Shown here piece after piece: positions 53,223 through 62,363 of a stretch of DNA of 64,000 nt; the first letter of the stretch is position 1; the number at the start of each line of letters is the position of its first letter. Where the stretch lies: assembly GCF_049680855.1 (NCBI RefSeq), contig NZ_JBMPGS010000002.1, positions 62,001 to 126,000 on the forward strand. Reading direction: 5' to 3'. The translations under genes were made by a program, and so were the position numbers. The notes under the pieces were generated by a model. The model ran no database searches, was not told the DNA's origin, and saw only the letters and a program-made list of their open reading frames with translations. This DNA is from Salinimicrobium sp049680855. Lineage in GTDB: Bacteria; Bacteroidota; Bacteroidia; Flavobacteriales; Flavobacteriaceae.

Positions 53223-55196
53223 TTACGCTTTTATTCGTTCAATTCTGAAAATATGTGCCGGCATGGAATTAGGATGAAGGGCTACATAATTCCACTCGTT
53301 CTGCCAGGTATAACGGCTATTGGCTAATAGGTCATGTACTTCGAAAGGCTGATTTTCTTCCAGTTTTAGATGCTGAAGCGGAACCTTTACCCACCCGGAC
53401 TGGCTGTATTGCGCATCGAGATTCACTACGATTAGCAGCTTATTCTCTTCATCCTGGTCTACTTTAGTATAAGCTATTAGCTGATCATTGTCGGTTTCGC
53501 AAAACTCAATGTTCCAGGTAGATTGCAAGGCCGTGTTCTCTTTTCTAATCTGGTTGATTTGCGTGATCATTTCCTTAATCCTGGTTTTTTTGGACCAGTC
53601 CCAGTGCTTGATCTCGTATTTTTCTGAACGTGTATATTCTTCTTTTCCAGGATAAGCCTCATTTAAGCCAAATTCAAACAGCGGCCCGTACATTCCCCAG
53701 CTGGAGGATAGGGTTGCAGCCAGAATTGTACGTATCAAAAATGAGGGTTCTTGCTTATTTTCCAGTGAAACAGGTAAAATATCAGGTGTGTTGGGCCAAA
53801 AGTTTGGCCTGTAATATTCCCGCATCTCTGTTTTTGTCAGTTGATTAAGGTACTCGATGAATTCTTCTTTGGAGTTTCTCCAGGTAAAGTAAGTATATGA
53901 CTGGTTAAAGCCCACTTTTGCAAGTTTTTCCATTACTCGCGGTCTTGTAAAAGCTTCAGCCAGAAAAATGATGTCATCGTGCTCCTTATTGATTTCTCCA
54001 ATGGCCCATTCCCAGAAAATAAAGGATTTCGTGTGCGGATTATCGACGCGAAAAATTTTCACTCCTTTATCTATCCAGTAATCCAGGATACTTTTTAATT
54101 CCTTCCAAAGGTTTTCCCAATCCTCGGTTTCAAAGTTTACAGGTAGCACATCCTGATATTTTTTTGGCGGGTTTTCAGCATATTGTACGGTTCCATCAGG
54201 TCGCCATTTGAACCATTGAGGATGTTCTTTTACATAAGGGTGGTCTGGTGAACATTGAATGGCAAAATCAATGGCGATTTCCATGTTTAGTTCTTTTGCT
54301 CGGTTCACAAGACTCTGGAAATCCTCCATAGATCCCAACTGTGGGTGAATCGCCTTATGTCCTCCCTCTTCTGAACCAATGGCCCATGGTGAACCTGGAT
54401 CTCCCGGTTTAGCCTGGGTAGCATTATTTACTCCTTTCCTGTGTGCCTGCCCAATGGGATGTATTGGAGGAAGATATATTACATCAAACCCCATTTCTGA
54501 GATTTCCGGAAGAATAGCTTCACTTGTTATGAAGCTGCCATGTTCTCCTTCATTTGGTGAAGTAGATCTTGGGAAGAATTCATACCAGGCACTAAAAAGT
54601 GCCCTTTTTCGCTCTACTCTTAAAGGCAAGGTTCTACTGTATCTTTGTGCTTTTTCCCTATCACGGGCAGCATACATGATTTCTGTGGCTCGGTCGCTCA
54701 AGGCTTCCGCTACAGCTTCGTCTTCATTTTCATCTTTCCGAAGCAATTCGATCCAGTTTTTTAACTTCTTTTTATCGGGCGCGGAGGCGCGGCTTAATGC
54801 TTCTTCCATCATTTGTGCGCCAATAAGCAATTCCGTCTTCAGCGGCTGGTGATCATCGTACTTCTTTTTGAGCCCGTATTGCCATGTGGCAAAATGATCT
54901 ACCCAGGCCTCGATGGTGTATTCATAGTCTCCTTTTTCATTTACTTTAAAAGAGCCTTCCCAATGATCATTTTCTATGAAATGCATTCGGGTTTCCTGCC
55001 ATTTTTTTTCTCTTCCGCGGCCCTTCCTTTTCTGGCGATATAACAGTACCGCATCTACTTTATCATGGCCATCTGCAAAAATATCGGCTTCTACATTTAC
55101 ATTTTCATTTACAATTCTTTTTATAGGATAATGCCCGCAATCTATTTGGGGCGATACGTTATCTATACTTACTCTTTTATGACCTTCCCAGTTCAT
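53223..55196 (-). CDS. glgE: Alpha-1,4-glucan:maltose-1-phosphate maltosyltransferase
   Basis: A 657-residue GH13_3 enzyme of usual GlgE length. The N-terminal beta domain (about 15-120) and helical region (about 120-190) precede the barrel. The nucleophile is Asp385 (IFRVDNPHTK) and acid/base Glu414 (FLAEAFTRPR). The substrate-binding region PPIHPIGQAHRKGVNN is characteristic. It transfers maltosyl units from maltose 1-phosphate to glucan and releases phosphate. First gene of a three-gene operon with treS-mak and glgB; divergent from treZ with 185 bp between. Confidence 0.96.
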   Translation of the reverse strand: MNWEGHKRVSIDNVSPQIDCGHYPIKRIVNENVNVEADIFADGHDKVDAVLLYRQKRKGRGREKKWQETRMHFIENDHWEGSFKVNEKGDYEYTIEAWVDHFATWQYGLKKKYDDHQPLKTELLIGAQMMEEALSRASAPDKKKLKNWIELLRKDENEDEAVAEALSDRATEIMYAARDREKAQRYSRTLPLRVERKRALFSAWYEFFPRSTSPNEGEHGSFITSEAILPEISEMGFDVIYLPPIHPIGQAHRKGVNNATQAKPGDPGSPWAIGSEEGGHKAIHPQLGSMEDFQSLVNRAKELNMEIAIDFAIQCSPDHPYVKEHPQWFKWRPDGTVQYAENPPKKYQDVLPVNFETEDWENLWKELKSILDYWIDKGVKIFRVDNPHTKSFIFWEWAIGEINKEHDDIIFLAEAFTRPRVMEKLAKVGFNQSYTYFTWRNSKEEFIEYLNQLTKTEMREYYRPNFWPNTPDILPVSLENKQEPSFLIRTILAATLSSSWGMYGPLFEFGLNEAYPGKEEYTRSEKYEIKHWDWSKKTRIKEMITQINQIRKENTALQSTWNIEFCETDNDQLIAYTKVDQDEENKLLIVVNLDAQYSQSGWVKVPLQHLKLEENQPFEVHDLLANSRYTWQNEWNYVALHPNSMPAHIFRIERIKA

Positions 55197-55351
55197 TAAT
55201 TAGCTTTTTTAAGTGGTTGATGTTACAGCTATTTGCGAGGCGCCTGGCCCCATCTAACATAAAGTACTTAAATTTAGACAAGTCAGTAAAGATCAGCAGT
55301 TAAAAAAATACTAAACCTTGAAAGCACGCTTTCATCTTTGCGAAACCTTCT

Positions 55352-55359
55352 TAGATTTG
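55352..55359 (+). promoter_or_regulatory. -7 box of the treZ operon
   Basis: TAGATTTG, an exact TAnnTTTG match with a leader of about 18 nt before ATG 55382; no clear -33 element is seen. Confidence 0.45.
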
Positions 55360-55381
55360 GTGAAGTGTTAATTGATAGATT

Positions 55382-57190
55382 ATGGGAAGAAAAGTTGGAG
55401 CAGAATACACACCTAAAAAGGCTTGTAGATTTACAGTCTGGGCACCCGAAGCAGAAGAGATGGAAGTGGTGCTGCAAAAGGGGCAGGAACCGGTCTTGAT
55501 GGAGAAAGTTGAAGATGGTTACTGGGTAAAGGAGGTGGATGGTATTCATCCCGGTGATCTATACAGGTTTCGAATAAATTCTCAAATAGAGCTGCCAGAT
55601 CCTGCTTCCCGTTCACAACCTGAAGGTGTCCATGGATGGTCTGCCGTGGTTGATGCAGGTTCTTACCAATGGCAGGATGACAGCTGGACAGGAATTCCTC
55701 TTTGTGAAATGATCATCTACGAACTCCACGTAGGGACGTTTACTCAAAAAGGCACTTTTGAAGCAGTCATTGAGAAGCTAGACCATTTAAAGGAGTTAGG
55801 TATAAACACTCTGGAAATTATGCCTGTTTCTCAGTTCCCGGGCAATAGGAACTGGGGGTATGATGGAGTGTATCCTTATGCTGCACAACACAGCTACGGC
55901 GGTGCAGCCGGCTTAAAGAAAATGATAGATGCCTGTCATCAAAAAGGTTTTGCCGTATTATTGGATGCCGTTTATAACCATATGGGGCCAGAAGGGAATT
56001 ACCTTTCTGAATATGGTCCTTATTTTACCACCAGATATGAAACTCCCTGGGGAAAAGCTATAAATTTCGACGATCATCATGCCGATGAGGTTAGGAATTT
56101 CTTTATTCAGAATGCTCTGATGTGGATGGAAGAGTTTCATTTCGACGGACTGCGTTTAGATGCCATTCACGAAATAATAGATCTAGGAGCAACACATTTC
56201 TTAAAGGACCTTAGCCTTGCAACTGATGAACTTGAAGCAAAGACAGGGAGGAAGTATGCTCTAATTGCCGAAAGCGACCTCAATGATACCAAGATTATAA
56301 ATACCTACGAAAAAGGGGGTTTTGGGCTGGAAGGTCAATGGGTAGATGATTTTCACCATTCGCTGCATACGCTACTTACAGGCGAAAAAGATGGATATTA
56401 TGCAGATTTTGGATCAGCTGAGATCTTGGCAAAATCTTTTCGGCAGGCATTTGTGTACGATGGAAAATATTCCGACTTCCGAAAGCGAACAATAGGAAAT
56501 GATCCCTCCGGAATAGATCCTTCTAAGTTTGTAGTATGTATTCAAAATCATGATCAGGTTGGTAACAGGCCTTTAGGAGACAGGTTTTCGGAACTCGTTT
56601 CCTTTGAACAGCAAAAACTGGCCGCAGGCATACTTTTAATGTCCCCATTCACTCCCATGCTTTTTATGGGAGAGGAATTTTCTGAAGATCAACCGTTTCA
56701 GTATTTTGTGAGTCATGGCGATCCAGAACTAGTCAAAGCAGTGCAGGAAGGGCGAAAAAGGGAATTCAAATATTTTCTGGAGCACAGCGGGGAATTTCCA
56801 GATCCGCAGTCCGAAGAAACTTTTCAACGCTCCAAGCTAAACTGGGACTTTCAAAAAAATAATCAGAAAAATGCCATTTTTGAATATTATAAGGAGCTTA
56901 TCAAGCTTCGGAAGGCCGGAAAATTCCAGGATTTCAGAAATGAAAAAATAGTAACCGAAGCGTTTATGGATCGCGATGTGGTTAAAGTAATCGCAGGAAA
57001 ACTTTTTGCACTCTTTAACTTTAGTGAAGATGCTCAAAAAGTGAAAATGCCTGCAAAACCTGAAAACTGGAAATTAATAATTGCTTCCGGAGATAAAAAA
57101 TGGAGTGGTAAAGAACAATTTCCGAAGCAAATCCCCGGAGACAAAATCCTTACTGTTCCTGCCTCATCTATAATTATTTGTGAAAGTTAA
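55382..57190 (+). CDS. treZ: Malto-oligosyltrehalose trehalohydrolase
   Basis: A 602-residue GH13 enzyme. CBM48-like N-terminus (about 12-95: CRFTVWAPEAEEMEVVL), then the barrel with VYELH-like IIYELHVGTFT, nucleophile Asp260 (GLRLDAIHEI), acid/base Glu297 (LIAESDLND) and IQNHDQVGNRPLG. The IHEIID after the nucleophile is typical of TreZ. It splits trehalose from the end of malto-oligosyltrehalose. First gene of the plus-strand operon; the GH57 gene follows 80 nt later. Confidence 0.95.
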   Translation: MGRKVGAEYTPKKACRFTVWAPEAEEMEVVLQKGQEPVLMEKVEDGYWVKEVDGIHPGDLYRFRINSQIELPDPASRSQPEGVHGWSAVVDAGSYQWQDDSWTGIPLCEMIIYELHVGTFTQKGTFEAVIEKLDHLKELGINTLEIMPVSQFPGNRNWGYDGVYPYAAQHSYGGAAGLKKMIDACHQKGFAVLLDAVYNHMGPEGNYLSEYGPYFTTRYETPWGKAINFDDHHADEVRNFFIQNALMWMEEFHFDGLRLDAIHEIIDLGATHFLKDLSLATDELEAKTGRKYALIAESDLNDTKIINTYEKGGFGLEGQWVDDFHHSLHTLLTGEKDGYYADFGSAEILAKSFRQAFVYDGKYSDFRKRTIGNDPSGIDPSKFVVCIQNHDQVGNRPLGDRFSELVSFEQQKLAAGILLMSPFTPMLFMGEEFSEDQPFQYFVSHGDPELVKAVQEGRKREFKYFLEHSGEFPDPQSEETFQRSKLNWDFQKNNQKNAIFEYYKELIKLRKAGKFQDFRNEKIVTEAFMDRDVVKVIAGKLFALFNFSEDAQKVKMPAKPENWKLIIASGDKKWSGKEQFPKQIPGDKILTVPASSIIICES

Positions 57191-57270
57191 AGCCGACATG
57201 GGCTTACTTCTGAATTAAAGTATATCTTTTAAAGACATTTTTGCTCCCGGAATAAACTAATAATAAAACA

Positions 57271-59697
57271 ATGAAAGACAAGTATATATGTGTCCATGGG
57301 CACTTTTATCAGCCGCCGCGCGAGAATCCGTGGCTTAATAAAGTTGAAATTCAGGATTCGGCATATCCTTACCATGACTGGAACCACAGGATCAATGCAG
57401 AATGTTATCGGCGGAATTCTGCCAGCAGGATTCTTAATTCTGAAGGCAAAATAGAGGAGATCATCAACAATTATGCACGTATGAGCTTCAATATGGGGCC
57501 TACCTTACTGGCATGGATGAAAACAGAGGCGCCGGAATCGTATCAGGCAATTCTTGATGCCGACAAAGAAAGCCAGGAGCGGTTTTCAGGACACGGGTCT
57601 GCGCTGGCACAGGCTTACAATCACCTCATCATGCCATTGGCTAATGAAAGAGACCAGGAAACGCAGGTGATTTGGGGAATTGAAGATTTCCAGTCAAGAT
57701 TTGGCAGGTTTCCTGAAGGCATGTGGATGGGAGAAACAGCCGCAAACACCAGCTCCCTCGAAATGCTGGCAAAGCATGGAATTAAATTCACCATACTTTC
57801 ACCATACCAGGCAAAGAGAGTCAGAAAAATAGGTAGCACCGAATGGGAAGACGCGACAGATGCAAAAGTAGATCCAAAAAAGCCATATTTATGTAAGCTT
57901 CCCTCTGGAAATGAAATCACTCTTTTCTTTTATGACGGGCCTGCTTCACAGGGAGTTGCCTTTGAAGGTTTACTAGATAATGGAGAACGTTTTGCAGATA
58001 GGCTTAAAGGTCAAATCACAGATGATGAGGAAGTGCAGTTAATGCACATCGCAACAGATGGTGAAAGTTACGGGCACCACCACGAACTGGGGGAAATGGC
58101 GCTTTCTTACTGCCTGCACAACATCGAGGAAAGTGAAGATGTGAAACTTACCGTGTACGGTGAATTTTTAGAAAAACATCCGCCGGAATACGAAGCGGAG
58201 ATTATTGAAGATACTTCCTGGAGCTGTTACCACGGTGTGGAAAGATGGCGCAGCGACTGCGGTTGCAATACCGGTGGGAACGAAGGTTGGGATCAGAAAT
58301 GGAGAAAACCGCTGCGCGAAACATTTGACTGGGTTCGCGAAGAGCTGATAAATCTTTATGAAAAAGAAATGAAGAATTACAGTGACGAGCCATGGGAAGT
58401 GCGTAACAAATACATCCAGGTTGTGCTTGATCGCAGTGAAGAAAATGTTGCTGCTTTTGTGGAGGAAAACTTTAAAAAAGAGATTTCAGAAGAAGAAAAG
58501 ATCAAGATGCTTAAACTGCAGGAAATGCAATATCACAGCATGTTGATGTATACGAGTTGTGGCTGGTTCTTTGATGAAGTTACCGGTATTGAATCCATGC
58601 AGGACGTATTCTACGCCACAAGAGCCATTCAACTGGCAGAAGAGGTGAGCGGCAACAAATATGAACCTGAATTCGTGAAATGGCTGGAAAAGATTCCAAG
58701 TAATATTCCCGAGCATGGAAATGTGTTGAGCGCGTATAACAAATTTGTAAAGCCCATGGCGCTGGATATGCTTCGGATAGGGGCGCATTACGCGGTTTCT
58801 TCTATGTTTGAAGAATTTCCTGAAGAAGTAAGCCTGTACAATTTTAGTGCTGTGGTAAAGTCCAAATATTTCTATGAAGCAGGAAAACAAAAACTCGTTG
58901 TTGGCCGCACAGAATTCCGCTCAGATATTACCTGGGAAAAAGTGGATATTTCTTATGCCGTCCTGCATCTTGGGGACCGTCATTTATTTGGCGGTGTAAG
59001 GGAATTCATGGGTACAGAAGCCCTGGAAGATCTGCACACGCATGTCGCCGATCTCTTCAAAAAAGGAAATATTTACGAGGTCTTTAATATAATGGACGAT
59101 TACTTCGGAAATCACAACTACTCCTTCTGGCATTTGTTCAGAGATGAGCAGCGAAATATCATGGAACTCGTGATGGATAATGCCTTTAAAAATGCGGAAG
59201 GAGCCATGCAAATATTGTATGAAAATTCATATCCTTTGCTGCAGGCTTACAAGGAAATAGACATGCAGGCACCAGACAGACTAAAACATCCTGTGAGCAC
59301 CGTTGTGAATACACGTCTTATCAATTTGCTTAAAGAAAAAGAATTCAATTTAACCAAGTTTGAAAGACAGTTAAAATCTGCAGAGCTTATAGATGTGGAT
59401 CTTGATGTGGTCACATTAAATTATTTAAGCGATCAAAAGCTAAATGATCTTATGGACCAGTTGAAAGAAAATCCCGAAGAACTGGACATTCTTAAGTGTG
59501 TGAATGCTTTTCTAAACCTACTGGATGAAAGCCCTGTGAAACCCAATCGCTGGCAGGCGCAAAATGTGGTATATGACCTAAGAGAAGAGGTGTTGCCGCA
59601 AATTGAAAAGAAAAGCGAGAGTGGTGATGAAGATGCAGGAGAATGGGTTAGTGAATTCAGAGAACTTGAAGAAAAACTTAACTTGGTTGCTATATGA
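57271..59697 (+). CDS. GH57-family protein with DUF3536
   Basis: An 808-residue protein. The N-terminal half (about 1-330) is a GH57 catalytic barrel: HGHFYQPPRENPW at the first strand, candidate nucleophile Glu155 in GMWMGETAANT and candidate acid/base Asp263 in IATDGESYGHHHE. The C-terminal half (about 340-808) is the long helical DUF3536 region. GH57 includes amylases, branching enzymes and amylopullulanases; no member with this domain order that I know of has been characterised. It sits between treZ and treY, overlapping treY by 4 nt, so it should act on the same alpha-glucan. Confidence 0.88.
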   Translation: MKDKYICVHGHFYQPPRENPWLNKVEIQDSAYPYHDWNHRINAECYRRNSASRILNSEGKIEEIINNYARMSFNMGPTLLAWMKTEAPESYQAILDADKESQERFSGHGSALAQAYNHLIMPLANERDQETQVIWGIEDFQSRFGRFPEGMWMGETAANTSSLEMLAKHGIKFTILSPYQAKRVRKIGSTEWEDATDAKVDPKKPYLCKLPSGNEITLFFYDGPASQGVAFEGLLDNGERFADRLKGQITDDEEVQLMHIATDGESYGHHHELGEMALSYCLHNIEESEDVKLTVYGEFLEKHPPEYEAEIIEDTSWSCYHGVERWRSDCGCNTGGNEGWDQKWRKPLRETFDWVREELINLYEKEMKNYSDEPWEVRNKYIQVVLDRSEENVAAFVEENFKKEISEEEKIKMLKLQEMQYHSMLMYTSCGWFFDEVTGIESMQDVFYATRAIQLAEEVSGNKYEPEFVKWLEKIPSNIPEHGNVLSAYNKFVKPMALDMLRIGAHYAVSSMFEEFPEEVSLYNFSAVVKSKYFYEAGKQKLVVGRTEFRSDITWEKVDISYAVLHLGDRHLFGGVREFMGTEALEDLHTHVADLFKKGNIYEVFNIMDDYFGNHNYSFWHLFRDEQRNIMELVMDNAFKNAEGAMQILYENSYPLLQAYKEIDMQAPDRLKHPVSTVVNTRLINLLKEKEFNLTKFERQLKSAELIDVDLDVVTLNYLSDQKLNDLMDQLKENPEELDILKCVNAFLNLLDESPVKPNRWQAQNVVYDLREEVLPQIEKKSESGDEDAGEWVSEFRELEEKLNLVAI

Positions 59698-62363
59698 AAA
59701 TACCAAATTCGACTTACAGAATTCAACTTTCGCCGGAGTTCCCTCTTGAGGAACTTCGGAAGATCGTAGATTATCTGGAGGTGTTGGGCGTTTCAACCAT
59801 CTATTCTGCACCTTTATTTCAGGCAAGGGAAGGAAGTACCCACGGCTATGACGTTACAGATCCGTACCAGATTAACCGTGAAATTGGCACTTTAGAAAAT
59901 TTCAGGCTGCTGGGCGAGCTCCTAAAAAAGAAAAGCATGACCTGGTTGCAGGATATTGTTCCCAATCACATGGCTTACGACGGGACGAATCCCTGGCTGC
60001 GGGATATCTTCGAACTTGGACCCGATTCCCGTTACTACAACTTTTTTGACATAGACTGGAATTACAAGGGCTGGGAAAAAGTAATGGCGCCTTTTTTGGG
60101 AAATCCGCTTGAGGAGGTCTTCAAAAATAAAGAGTTGAAGCTAAATTTTGACGGGGAAGGTTTTTCCATAAATTATTATGACCACAGTTACCCTGCCAGC
60201 GCACGTTCATATTCAAAAATCTTAGAGAAGATGGATTTGAATGGCTGGAAAGAAAAATTCCGGGAATTTTCAGGCAATGACATGCAGTGGAAAGATCTAA
60301 AAACAGGTTTTTATCGGGAAGTAAAAGACCATCCGGTGATGGAAAATAAGATTCGGGAGGCACTAAGAGAACTAAACGATTCCGAAGAAAAGATTCGGGG
60401 AGTTCTCGAGCTTCAGTTCTTTAAGCCCGTACACTGGAAAGAAACCGAACAGGAAATCAATTACCGACGGTTTTTTACCATCAATGATCTCATTTGTCTT
60501 AGGATGGAAGATCCTGAAGTTTTTGACACTTACCATCATTTTATCCTGGAGCTGGTAAAAAATAACTTAATTGACGGTTTAAGGATCGATCACATTGATG
60601 GTTTGCTTAACCCTAAGGATTATACTGAAAAACTGCGTGAAGCCGTAGGAGACGATTTTTACGTTGTTGTGGAAAAGATCCTGGAACGGGATGAAAAATT
60701 GCCTTTAAACTGGCCGGTACAGGGAACCAGCGGATACGATTTCCTGGCAGAAGTTAATCATTTGTTCACCAAAGCGGCTAGTAAGGATGTCTTTACGAGT
60801 TCATATAAAGAAATAACTCCCGAGCTTATTGATTATGAAGCACTTGTTTTTGAGAAAAAGCTTTTTATTCTAAAGAATAGAATGGGAGGGGAGCTTCATA
60901 ACTTATGGCTACTGTTAAAGGATTCTCAACTCATACCATCCGGAGAAAATGATGAAGAAAAGTGGAAAAAGAACCTGAGCATCTTTTTAGCTGCTTTTCC
61001 TGTCTACCGCATTTATCCTGAAAAGTTTCCGCTTACGGAGTCTCAAAAAGCCGTTTTAGAACAGGCTTTCCAGCGTGCGGTAAATTTTAAATCTAGTGAG
61101 AAAGACGCTTTAGAAACCTTGAAAAAGATCTTTTTAGGCGAAGCTGATAAAGATCAGGAGAAAATGTTCAGGTTTTTACATCGTTGCCAGCAATTTACTG
61201 GTCCGTTGGCTGCCAAAGGAGTGGAAGATACCAGTTTTTACATTTTTAACCGGCTGGTTTCCCACAACGAGGTGGGTGATTCTCCCGAAAACTTCGGAAT
61301 TTCGATTGATGGTTTCCACGACAAGATGTTGCAACGGAAAGAGCATTTTCCACATGCTTTAAACGCTACGGCTACGCATGATACTAAACGTGGCGAAGAT
61401 GCACGTATGCGACTGAATGTGTTAAGTGAAATTCCCGAGGAATGGTTCTCAAAAATAGAAGAATGGAACAACATTTCTGAAAAGCTTCGGAAAGAAAAAA
61501 ACATTCCAAGTCCAAATGAGACCTACTTCATTTACCAGACGCTTATTGGTGCAATGCCGTTTGACCAGGAGTGCGATGAAACATTTGAAACCAGGACGAA
61601 AGATTATCTTCAAAAAGTGCTTCGGGAAGCCAAAGTACATTCTAACTGGGCAAGTCCCAATGAAGATTATGAAGAAGGTGTTTTTCAATTCATTGAGGCT
61701 ATTTTAAAAGATGAAGAATTCAGGAAATCTTTTGATCCTTTTCAGAAGAAAGTAGCGCATTACGGGGTGCTAAAATCCCTGGGGCAAACGCTTATTAAGT
61801 TGACCGTACCGGGCATTCCTGATGTTTACCAGGGAACCGAGTTCTGGGACCTGAGTTATGTAGATCCAGATAACCGCAGGCCGGTGGACTACGATCTGAG
61901 AAAAGAATATATTACAGATTTTCGTTCTATGGAAGATGCAAATCTTCAAAAAGAACTTCAGGAATTCAACCTGAATTACAAGAACGGAAAAGTGAAAATG
62001 TATAGCCTTTTCAGGACGTTGAACTTCAGGAAAAATCAAAAGAAGTTGTTTGAAAACGGGGAATACCTGCCTCTGGAAATTTCTGGAGAAGCTGCTGATA
62101 ACTTCATCGCTTTTGCCCGAAGAATTGAGCATGAGTGGTGCATTGTCGTAGTGCCGGTACTGGTAACTGCTCTTTTTCAGCCTGAAGGCAATTTAATTCC
62201 TGATGCCAATATGCTTAAGGACACATTTGTTGCCTTACCAAATGGAGCACCATCTAAATTGATAAACATCTTTTCCAAAGAAAAGATTCATGTACAGGGA
62301 AAAATTGAGCTGAAAGAACTCTTTTCAATCTTTCCTGTTGCCCTTTTAAAACAAGATATTTAA
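59694..62363 (+). CDS. treY: Malto-oligosyltrehalose synthase
   Basis: An 889-residue GH13_26 enzyme. It begins with PNSTYRIQLSPEFP and YSAPLFQAREGSTHGYDV, both TreY-specific. The nucleophile is Asp299 (GLRIDHIDGLLNP), acid/base Glu327 (YVVVEKILERDE), and GKGVEDT-like AKGVEDTSFY and ATATHDTKRGEDAR follow. It converts the reducing end of malto-oligosaccharides into a trehalose unit, which TreZ then cuts off. It overlaps the GH57 gene (ATGA) and shares one base with malQ. Confidence 0.96.
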   Translation: MKIPNSTYRIQLSPEFPLEELRKIVDYLEVLGVSTIYSAPLFQAREGSTHGYDVTDPYQINREIGTLENFRLLGELLKKKSMTWLQDIVPNHMAYDGTNPWLRDIFELGPDSRYYNFFDIDWNYKGWEKVMAPFLGNPLEEVFKNKELKLNFDGEGFSINYYDHSYPASARSYSKILEKMDLNGWKEKFREFSGNDMQWKDLKTGFYREVKDHPVMENKIREALRELNDSEEKIRGVLELQFFKPVHWKETEQEINYRRFFTINDLICLRMEDPEVFDTYHHFILELVKNNLIDGLRIDHIDGLLNPKDYTEKLREAVGDDFYVVVEKILERDEKLPLNWPVQGTSGYDFLAEVNHLFTKAASKDVFTSSYKEITPELIDYEALVFEKKLFILKNRMGGELHNLWLLLKDSQLIPSGENDEEKWKKNLSIFLAAFPVYRIYPEKFPLTESQKAVLEQAFQRAVNFKSSEKDALETLKKIFLGEADKDQEKMFRFLHRCQQFTGPLAAKGVEDTSFYIFNRLVSHNEVGDSPENFGISIDGFHDKMLQRKEHFPHALNATATHDTKRGEDARMRLNVLSEIPEEWFSKIEEWNNISEKLRKEKNIPSPNETYFIYQTLIGAMPFDQECDETFETRTKDYLQKVLREAKVHSNWASPNEDYEEGVFQFIEAILKDEEFRKSFDPFQKKVAHYGVLKSLGQTLIKLTVPGIPDVYQGTEFWDLSYVDPDNRRPVDYDLRKEYITDFRSMEDANLQKELQEFNLNYKNGKVKMYSLFRTLNFRKNQKKLFENGEYLPLEISGEAADNFIAFARRIEHEWCIVVVPVLVTALFQPEGNLIPDANMLKDTFVALPNGAPSKLINIFSKEKIHVQGKIELKELFSIFPVALLKQDI

